From positions 868,001-932,000 of the forward strand of contig JAPFFF010000003.1 of NCBI GenBank assembly GCA_039105265.1: a DNA stretch of 64,000 nt. The letters are read 5' to 3'. The DNA comes from Tritrichomonas musculus (taxonomy: Eukaryota; Parabasalia; Tritrichomonadida; Tritrichomonadidae). Positions 8,892 to 17,400 of this stretch are shown here, piece after piece. Position 1 is the stretch's first letter. Each line of letters starts with the position of its first letter. The position numbers were made by a program, and so were the translations under genes. Below the pieces are notes generated by a model. It saw only the letters and a program-made list of their open reading frames with translations. It was not told where the DNA came from and made no database searches.

Positions 8892-9204
8892 TTTTGGGCA
8901 TATCCCTGTTATAGTTACTATCAGTTGGGGTTATCCATCTTAAGTTGCTTAGATGGTAGTCAGCCCTATTCCTATTGATATGGTCTACCTCTATTTTATG
9001 TTGTGGGTCATCATTAGGTATGAACTGTCTTGCTATAAGTACATGTTTCAAGTAGTAGTTGCCATTTAGACATACTCGTATATACCCCTTTATATGTTTT
9101 GCATCTTTGCATATAAAATGATTACTCTTACGTCTTATAGTAAAGGGGTACCTATTCAGTATCTCATAGTCGTTAGTAAAGCCTTTGAGTGGCACAAATG
9201 ACAT
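8869..9204 (-). CDS. HNH endonuclease of homing type, 111 aa
   Basis: The C-terminal half has the HNH signature: IEVDHINRNRADYHLSNLRW gives His, Asn and a following Asn in the order typical of HNH_3 homing nucleases. The N-terminal half (YEILNRYPFTIRRKSNH) resembles the small NUMOD4-like DNA-contact part that often precedes it. Free-standing HNH genes of this kind are common passengers in phages and large DNA viruses and cut one or both DNA strands. It is short but not visibly broken. A role in element biology, such as spread of the gene itself, is inference. Confidence 0.8.
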   Translation of the reverse strand: MSFVPLKGFTNDYEILNRYPFTIRRKSNHFICKDAKHIKGYIRVCLNGNYYLKHVLIARQFIPNDDPQHKIEVDHINRNRADYHLSNLRWITPTDSNYNRDMPKIINARAD

Positions 9205-9245
9205 TTACTCACTTTTTAAATGATTCATTTCATTTTTATTTTCGT

Positions 9246-9545
9246 ATGAACAAGTGGGGGAAAATCATTGTTGATAGAATTGATAATAATGAACATCGTC
9301 ATTATCCTCTTGATGACAAAGAAAGAAACATTACCAAGTTCCCAAAGAAAAAAAAGCGAGTGGGCTTGTATAAAAACTATAAGGAACATCAAGAAGAAGA
9401 AGAAGAAATGTTTATAGTGACAGAGTGTCATTTTATTCCCTATGAATATAAAGAGATAGGTGTTCAAACTGAAGACCTTTGGGATGTAGGTGTTCAAACT
9501 AATGCTGAACTACCTCATATAGAAGAACTACTTAGTAAAATCTAA
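9246..9545 (+). CDS. Small hypothetical protein with two GVQT motifs, 99 aa
   Basis: I chose the ATG at 9246 because the earlier in-frame ATG at 9198 overlaps the divergent start of the HNH gene. The product has a basic patch (KFPKKKKR), a Glu run and, at its end, two tandem copies of a motif, IGVQTEDLWDVGVQTNAE. The motif fits the TQT-type binding site of dynein light chain LC8, and two sites in tandem are usual for LC8 ligands. No enzyme domain is seen. It may be an adaptor for transport on microtubules; this is inference from the motif only. Confidence 0.6.
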   Translation: MNKWGKIIVDRIDNNEHRHYPLDDKERNITKFPKKKKRVGLYKNYKEHQEEEEEMFIVTECHFIPYEYKEIGVQTEDLWDVGVQTNAELPHIEELLSKI

Positions 9546-9570
9546 CTTCTTTTATTTTAATTTTTGTTGT

Positions 9571-9806
9571 AGTAGGTACGAGATTCTCGGGGCTGGTACC
9601 TGTGCCGTTTCATAGATGGGCGGTTGTGGGGTGGGGTACCTGTGCCGTTTCATTGATGGTAAGCAGTAGTGAGAACAAGAATATTTTTTTCTTTTTTTCT
9701 TTTTTCTTTTCTTTTCTTTTTCTTTTCTTTTCTTTTTCTTTTATGACGAGTTCGTGTTGACGGTGTGGGTGCCAGCCCCAGCGGAAACCGACTCGTATAT
9801 ACTACT
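9571..9806. repeat. Inverted-repeat segment between elements A and B with AGTAG...CTACT ends
   Basis: This gene-free segment starts AGTAGGTACGAG and ends CTCGTATATACTACT. Just inside the ends GGGGCTGG (9589-9596) and CCAGCCCC (9772-9779) are also inverted. It is flanked by GTTGT on both sides (9566-9570, 9807-9811), as if it were a small inserted unit with a 5-bp duplication. Inside are two direct copies of GGTACCTGTGCCGTTTCAT (9595-9613 and 9635-9653) and a pure pyrimidine tract. It could be the left terminus of B, the fused ends of two elements, or a short non-autonomous derivative. Confidence 0.6.
9684..9742. repeat. 59-nt uninterrupted pyrimidine tract
   Basis: Fifty-nine consecutive T/C bases, mostly in the pattern CTTTT, inside the inverted-repeat segment at the A/B junction. 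Such tracts may favour unusual DNA structure or replication pausing; no function is shown. Confidence 0.8.
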
Positions 9807-9823
9807 GTTGTTTTGAAGTTGTT
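9807..9823 (+). repeat. Left copy of perfect 17-bp inverted repeat bounding the B gene array
   Basis: GTTGTTTTGAAGTTGTT here is the exact reverse complement of 40732-40748. The two copies lie just outside the first and last genes of element B, about 30.9 kb apart. They are either degenerate terminal repeats or protein-binding sites at the ends. Confidence 0.7.
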
Positions 9824-9931
9824 GAGACGAACTTTTTCGGCCTCAATTTATCGTAGAGACAAAAAAATTATATAAAAAATAGCTTAAAAACCTATGATTA
9901 AAATTTATTTATATTTAAAATCTGATAAAGA

Positions 9932-11449
9932 ATGTCGGCTGTCTCAGTAGATGGATTAAAAACTTTTATGCAAACGAATTGTTCTGTACTAGCAAATAAT
10001 GAAATAGTAAATTGGATTGATGCTTTAACTTCAGAAGAGGACCGTGAATATGCCTGCAGACTCTTAATAGAAACAGCAACATTAAGTACTTGGGAAACAT
10101 ACAACTTTCAGGAAAATAAATCTAATATTGAATTTCATATTGATGCTGCTGATAATTTAGACAATGTGATTAAAATTATACAAGAAGCAAGATATAAAAA
10201 ATTAGGTTTAGATTATCCTGCAAAATATGCAGACCTTATCGACCAAGTTGGTTGGACAGAAAATGAAGCAAGATATTATTTCCGTATTTGGAAGAAAGCA
10301 TACCAATCTCCTCTGTGTTTTGAAGAAAAGTTGAATGATTATATGAAGCCAGAAAATTGTATTTTCTCAGCAAGGAGAGCTCATTATGTTATATATTATA
10401 AGATGGTTGATGATTTTTTGAAAGAAGTCAAAGGTTGTGAAATTGCAGATTGGCAGACTAAAACAGAGTCTAATCAGGCAATTAATTTATTCAATAACGT
10501 CAAAGGAGACCTAATTATTATTCAAGCTTCTGATTTTCTTCCAATTCTCTGGGATTTCACATTTGACGGTGATTCTCAAACACAAGAAACTCAAGCAGCA
10601 ACCTTTTGGAGTTACGTTAATGGTGAAAAAAAGAATGATAATTTTTTAACGAAAGAGAACGGTGAAGCAATATTAAAGAAAAGTCTGCCTATTTTATTAG
10701 TTTCTTATGCTGTTTTGGTTCTTCAATCACATGGTCACAGGTTAACAGGATATAATTTAGCTAGAGAATATGCTTCTGCCAATAATCCTTTTGTACAATT
10801 ACAGGTCATAGAAAGACTAAAGCACTTAGAATGGCATAAATGCGTTGTTGGTAATGAGATAATAAAAGAACAAGCTATTAAATTATATGATGATGCAGGA
10901 TATTATGCAAATCAGCATATCGACCAAATAAATTTTGAACAATTTAAGCAAGATTGGGATGCTTATTTAGCCAGTCAACAACGCATTTATGCGGAAAGAG
11001 AAATAGATAATATAATATCAATATTTGATGGAGCTCAAGATATTGGACAGTATATGGCAGAACAATATAAGAAAATATATTTATCAACAGAGAATGGTAT
11101 TCTAGAAACAAAAGCAGGAATAGAAAAGAGAATCAAAGATGCTGCTGCTCTTATGGTTCAAAATTGGCAGGTTATCAAAGCTGAAAAAGAAAAAGTTGTT
11201 AAAGTAGATGTTAATTTTCAAAGAGATATTACAAAAGATAAAAACATTCGAAGTTTAATCAAAGAATGGCTCGGTAGAGATTTCCCAAAACATCAGGAAG
11301 AAGATGTTCAGAAAAAATATGATGAATATTCTCAATTACCTCAAGATCAAGCAATACAAAAAATAAATGTCGATGCTGCAAAATCAGAGGCTGCTTGGAA
11401 ACAATTATATGATGAATGGATAAATATTTTAAGACAAAGATATGGGTAG
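9932..11449 (+). CDS. Helical repeat protein, 505 aa, first gene of element B
   Basis: The product is charged, mostly predicted helical and lacks membrane segments. It contains units of the type seen many times in the much larger next protein: a short helix, an aromatic pair, then an A..YL or A..YF helix (for example WTENEARYYFRIWKKAY). The stop at 11447 is only 2 bp before the preferred ATG (11452) of the next gene, which is in another frame, so the two could have arisen by splitting one long gene. No enzyme motif is visible; in particular there is no PolB or primase signature. A structural or tegument-like role is a guess. Confidence 0.7.
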   Translation: MSAVSVDGLKTFMQTNCSVLANNEIVNWIDALTSEEDREYACRLLIETATLSTWETYNFQENKSNIEFHIDAADNLDNVIKIIQEARYKKLGLDYPAKYADLIDQVGWTENEARYYFRIWKKAYQSPLCFEEKLNDYMKPENCIFSARRAHYVIYYKMVDDFLKEVKGCEIADWQTKTESNQAINLFNNVKGDLIIIQASDFLPILWDFTFDGDSQTQETQAATFWSYVNGEKKNDNFLTKENGEAILKKSLPILLVSYAVLVLQSHGHRLTGYNLAREYASANNPFVQLQVIERLKHLEWHKCVVGNEIIKEQAIKLYDDAGYYANQHIDQINFEQFKQDWDAYLASQQRIYAEREIDNIISIFDGAQDIGQYMAEQYKKIYLSTENGILETKAGIEKRIKDAAALMVQNWQVIKAEKEKVVKVDVNFQRDITKDKNIRSLIKEWLGRDFPKHQEEDVQKKYDEYSQLPQDQAIQKINVDAAKSEAAWKQLYDEWINILRQRYG

Positions 11450-11451
11450 AT

Positions 11452-14400
11452 ATGCCTCGTAATCTCTATAAGTATAATAATAATAACGATGAAAATCAGG
11501 AAGCAATTGACAAACATAATAAGAGTATAGATGACTCAATTAATAATGGCTTAGATGGAAAATATATTGCTTTGAAGAATGAAAACAAAGGAGATGCAGA
11601 CGCAGCTTTAAAACAATTAAGAGAGGAAATAGAAAACGAATTACCAAAACTAAAACAATTATCAATACCAAAAAATGATTTGATTGAAACATGCAGACCT
11701 TTTGTATATTTTGTATTCGTTGTGCAAAAACACTTCGATTTCAAGAAAATAGTCAGTGAATATGTAGAGAAAGTTTATCCAAAAACTATGGAAATAATCA
11801 AATATCAGCCAGGATATTATCAAACAAATCGTGCTAAAATTGATTTGTTGAATGACCCAGAATGTAATTATGATGGCGTTATCAAAATGTTGGATGAAGA
11901 ATTAGCCAAATTTGCTGCCCGAAAAGAGAAATGGTCAAAAGATCCGAATATACAAGCTTTGGTCAAAAGATATCCTGGGATTGCTACTTGGGAAGATATA
12001 GCTGGTCATTGTAAGAAAGATAAGGAAATAAAGCTGTATTTGCAGATAAAACAAGCATATTTACAAAGTAATGGAAATCCCGATCCAGAAAGTAATGGGT
12101 TTGTTACAGTATTCAACACTGATTTTCATCATAAGTTTGTTGAAGAAGACATATCTCGGTGGTATAAAAAAATTTTTGATTCATCAGACCTTCCGGAAGA
12201 AATTGAACTCCCAGAAGAGATAGCAAGCACAACAAATCAATATTATCAAGATATTACCGACCCTTTAGACTTAAAGAATTATATAGAAGTTGAGACGGTC
12301 TTCCGAGACTATAAAAAATTTGATAAAACAGCTAGAAAATGTAAAACTTTTGAAGAATATATTATCAAAAAAGGAGACTCATCACGTTATTCGTCTGAAA
12401 AGAGTTGTTTCCTTGCTAATATCAAAAAATTTACAGAATATTTTCTTCAAAAGATAGAAGGTTGGAAGCAAGAAGACCAAGGCCTAAAAAGTGAACTATG
12501 GACTGATAAAAATAATAAAACTTGGGATATTACAAAAGCTATTGGGTTATGGGATAGTATTTTTGAAGATCAACAATTAGGAGACCCTCAGAATGCTCTT
12601 GCCTTCTTTCATGAAAGAGGTATTTCAGTACAAGAAGGTATTAAATATCTTGTTGAAACAGCATCATTACAAAATAAGACAAAAGAAATAAATGGGGAAT
12701 TCTTAAAGGCTATGGAAAGTTGGGGCCCTCCTGAACTTATGCAAAAAGTAATCATAGATAATTATACTGATTTTGCAAACAAATTAGGAGGAGCTCAACA
12801 AGCAATGACTTTTTTGAAGAAGTTAGTCAACCCAGCAAAAGAATATTTAATATACCACAATGATTTGAAATTACAAACTTTTATGGATAAAGTTAAGACT
12901 TCAGGAGATGATTATTATGTAGGAGAAGCTATTCTCGCACAAATTAAACAAGAAAATTTGAAAGCAAATGGAGAAGTCAACGATTTTAAAAGAGATAATG
13001 ATTTAGTACTTGAACAGTGTTTAGGAATATACAATAATATTGCTCCAAAACAAAAATGGGACAAAATAAAGGAATATCCAGTACTTGATATATATAGAAA
13101 ATATAATGGCGATACACAAAAAATGAAAATCGAATTAAATTGTAGATTATATAATTTATATGCTAATAGTATCGACTATAAAGGTGGAGCAAAGCCTTTG
13201 GTAGAAGCAGAAGTAGACCAATATGCAAATGCTTCAAATGGATTAGAAAAAATCGTAGAAAAAATACAGATTCTCACCTCAGGACATATGAATCAGAAGG
13301 CATGGAAAGAAGATTCCGATTGTCTGGCGTTTCAAGAATTTTTAAAAACTATAGGTATGTATACAACACAGCAAGAAATTAATAAGATAGATAATCAATT
13401 TGCTTTCTTGGGTGAAGATGATAGGTATACAGCCATGACTAATTTTCTAAATAAAAAATATTATAAATGGTCAGGAGGAAAACAATATACATATCCCTCA
13501 GGAATGACTAATAAATCAGAAAAATTTAATGCATTATTGACCGATACAATAAGATTGCGTAAATCATACAAATCCAAAAAAGGAAATCAGGACTTATATG
13601 GTATGTGGCAGGCTTTGAAAGATCATATTCCAGAAAAAGATTTTGGTAAATTTGCAGAGTCTTATCCAAATGATGATGATGCAATAAGATATCTAGAAAG
13701 AGTAAATTTAGAGCTTCAATTTCGTCAGTTGTTTCGTCAACAAAGTATTGACTATCCTGCTGAAATAAAAACTGATGCTCAAAAAATTGATTATTTAAAT
13801 GAATACTTATCTGGTTATCAGCAAGTTGATTTGGCATATTTAGGAACGAATGAATTTTGGAAGCCTTGGACGGACTATTTAGCTACCGGCAGAAGTCAAT
13901 GGAAGAGCGTATATGAGTTTGTCAGCCATTTTCAACATAAAAGAGCAAATATTGAGCCATTTCTAAAATGTGAATTAAAAAAGGAAGAATATCTTCGAAA
14001 CTTTGATAAAGAATTTGAAGGCACAAATTATACAGTTCAAGAACAACTTAGATTAATGGAAAAAAGACTTGATGATTTAAAGGATTATAAGAACGACGAT
14101 AAATTAGGGAAGGAGCTAGAGAAATGGAATAATCATAATACGACAAAATATAAACTTTCTCAGATGGTCTTAGATGAATCTAAAGATAAAGAGGATTGGA
14201 AAGTATTTTTGGAATATCATAATTTGGTTAATCAAATATCGAAATTATCTAAGAATTTTTCTGCTCAAGGAATCCCTGAAACTCCAGAAGGTATTCATCA
14301 ATTAAATGAAAAATTAAAGAAAGAACAAACAAATAATCAGAATTGGGATAGTCAATACTTTAAAGATTTGCTAAAGAGTTATAAACATTATTATGGTTCT

Positions 14401-17400
14401 ACTGTTGATGTAGATAAATTAAAAGACAAATTTCATGATTTTAGAGATGCTTCTATGAACTTGGAAGTCAAAATAAAAGTAAAACAATTAGAGAAAAGAT
14501 ATGGATTTACAAATGAAGAATTAAATAAGCTTGTAGACGACAAAGATGACGAAAAAACTTTACAGCGTCTAGAAAATGAAAGGTCTATTTGTAGTCAAGA
14601 ATTAGATAAATTAATCAATGACAGTTTGGCTATGTCCTATTTGAATGCTTGGCAGGATAAATCAAAAATGCCAGATGGAATGACTGAGTTGTTTAAAAAA
14701 CATGGTCATAGATATGATTCGGTAATGTTTTATTTAGTATATTATGATTATCATGACAAGATAGAGAAAACATCTGAACAAGAGATGAAAGCTCGTTATA
14801 ATAATGATTTGGCCAGAGGTATTGGAGATATGGATGACAAATTAAGTACTTATTATAATAGACAAGAATTATTCGAAGAAGAAGATTCAAAATCAAATTT
14901 CATGACATCAAAGAAATATACATATGATGAATTAATGAAAGAATTCCCAGAACTACGCTCTAATGATATTCGAAAAGATTTAGAGAATGCTATGTATTTG
15001 TTAGGCAATTTTGATGAAAAAGCTAAATATCAAAAAATCTTAGCTGAAGTCGGAGAAGAGGATTTAACTGTCGATGCATATGACAATTCCAAAAGCAGAG
15101 AGAAAAGACAATATTTGAAAAAGAAAATAGCAGAATATGAGAGGTATAAAGAAATATTAACAACAGGAGAGATTGATGGGTATTTTAAAGCATATAGCTT
15201 GAATAATCCATACGAAAAAGTAACGTCTTGGGCCGACAGATATAAATGGGCTATGAGATTGTTTCAAAAAATAGATAAAAACCAAATAGAGAAAAAATTG
15301 AAGCTCGATAATGGAATCAAACTCTTTGAAGAAAAATATAATGTCCTTTGGGAAGACCAAGAAGAAAGTAAGAAAAATGAAGATGAACAGATAAAATATC
15401 TCGAAAAAGTTTTAAGGAATGAAGATAAATATAATGGAGTTGGGGATTTAGATTCTGCTATCGATGAATATAATAATGCTTTTCGACCAAAGAAAATCAA
15501 AAGACAATATATAGTTAATAAATTTGGAGATGATGTATCAGAAGCTATAATATGGTTATTAAGAGAAGCTAGACTCAAAAAAGTTAAAGACATTTTAGGA
15601 AATCGATTTAAAGAAGATGATTTTCCAGACACCTTAGAAGGCTTAGAGAAATTAAAAAGCGTTATAGATTATGAAGAAGGAAAAGTCAATAATATAAATA
15701 ACAATGATGACCTAAAAGATGATTTAGAGAAATTTAATAAATATTTTTCAGGAGAACCTCCTCGAGATTTGATATGGGTTCGAGATGAATTTCAGAATGA
15801 CCCGTCAAGGGCAAGATATGGCTTAAAATGTTATATTATCATTGAACAATTGAATAAATTCTATAGAGAAGACAAATATACAAGAGACGATATTAAAAAT
15901 AAAATATTGAAAAGTTCTGATTATGGTGAAAAAATATATCAAGAATTAAATAAGCTTCGAGATTATCTAGAAAATGAAACAACCGAAATGGAAGATTTAA
16001 GTACTGAGGACGATATTCAAGATGCTTTAGCTTATTGGAATCAGCAACATGGAACAGAATATAATTTTTATGATTGTCTTAGAGAATTAGGTCAATATAA
16101 AGATAACAAGAATAAATATCCAAAAGCTAAGAAAGCAATAGCAGAACTCTTAATCTTTTATCGAAATTCATTATTCCCTAAGAATCAAAAGACAAAAGAA
16201 ATCATCTTCTCTACAAAATTAGACCCGCTTATCGATGAAATGCTTAGAGATATTACAAAAGCAAAATCTAATGAAAGGGCATCTTCACAAGACGATATCA
16301 AAAATAAAATGAAAAATTTGAATTTAGATTATGAAACTCAAGAAACGTTATTAAGAAAATATGATAAGCCAGAAGATTTAAATTTACATCTCGAAATATT
16401 AGAGCTTAAAGAAAAGTATGACCAAATTAATGATACAGATAAAATGCCAGAAATAGATGATATAAATAACTATACTTTCAAAGAATATTCAGGAAAAGAT
16501 TTGAAAAAATATTTATCTGAGGTTGTCAAATATGATTGGTCTACTATCAAAAAAGAACTTGAGGAAATGGAAAAAAGAACAAAAGATAATCTAGATGTTG
16601 AAAAATATGGTACTGTAGATGGTTTGAAAAGTGCAAAAGGAAATGCCTTTGAAGCAAGAGCTTTTTTGTTATGTGAAGAATTAAGGTTAGATTTTAATGA
16701 ATTATCAGGCAAAAATTATTCCATGAATACTCTTTTGAAGAGATGGAATTTTGATTTAGCAGCGCTCAGACAATATTTAGATTATAATGTTGTGAAGATG
16801 AAATTCCGAAAATCAAAAAGAAAAGAGCCAGAACTCATTAAAGATTATGACGCTTTTCTTGCAGACCCAAAACATACAGAAACCATTCAAAGATGGCGTG
16901 AGTGGGTCGAAAAATTTGAAGACAAATTAGACAAAGAAACAAAAGAAAAAGCCATCATGGCTAATAATATTACGAAAGAAAAACTTCAAGAGTATGCGTC
17001 AAGCCAAAAAGATATAGAAATTATTATGAAGACTTTGGATAATATCAAAGAATTTAACGAAAAATTTGGTAAAAAATATGACCAAAATAACTTAAGCGAA
17101 TTATGTTCTGAAGAAGGAAATTGGACAACAGCTTATTTTAATGTTAGAGTTTTGCCTCTCTTACAAGACTATAATTATATCGCAAACAAGAGAAGTGAGC
17201 CAGGACTAACAACAGAGAAAATAATTACAGAATTTGGCTTATCAGGAAAAAAGAATTTTACCGTTGAAAAGATAGATGAAATATTGCCAGAATTAAAGAA
17301 AAAAGTTATTGAATCTCGCGACCTATTTTTAGACCCACATTTCAAAGAATATAATGAAATTTCAGGAGAAGCAATAACAAAATTAGATGAAGTAACAAAA

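Larger units (their letters stand above)
1..9570. mobile_element. Element A: partial Maverick/Polinton-like virus-like element (left end outside window)
   Basis: The stretch holds the classic Maverick/Polinton set: an rve integrase, an A32/FtsK-like packaging ATPase, an Ulp1/adenain-like cysteine protease and a capsid-sized protein. They lie in a compact minus-strand array with 6-47 bp gaps. No polymerase is visible; if the element is complete it would lie left of position 1, because the first gene is cut by the window edge. The right limit is uncertain. A motif AGTAGGTACGAG starts at 9571 and TATATACTACT ends at 9806, both like Polinton termini (which start 5'-AG), so A may end near either point. 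The gene set is seen directly; the element class is inferred from family knowledge. Confidence 0.8.

Noticed and set aside
9198-9245. Earlier ATG (9198) for the GVQT protein
   Set aside because: It overlaps the divergent start codon of the HNH gene. ATG 9246 leaves a more sensible gap.
11416-11451. ATG 11416 for the giant repeat protein
   Set aside because: It lies inside the previous gene; ATG 11452 follows that gene's stop by 2 bp.
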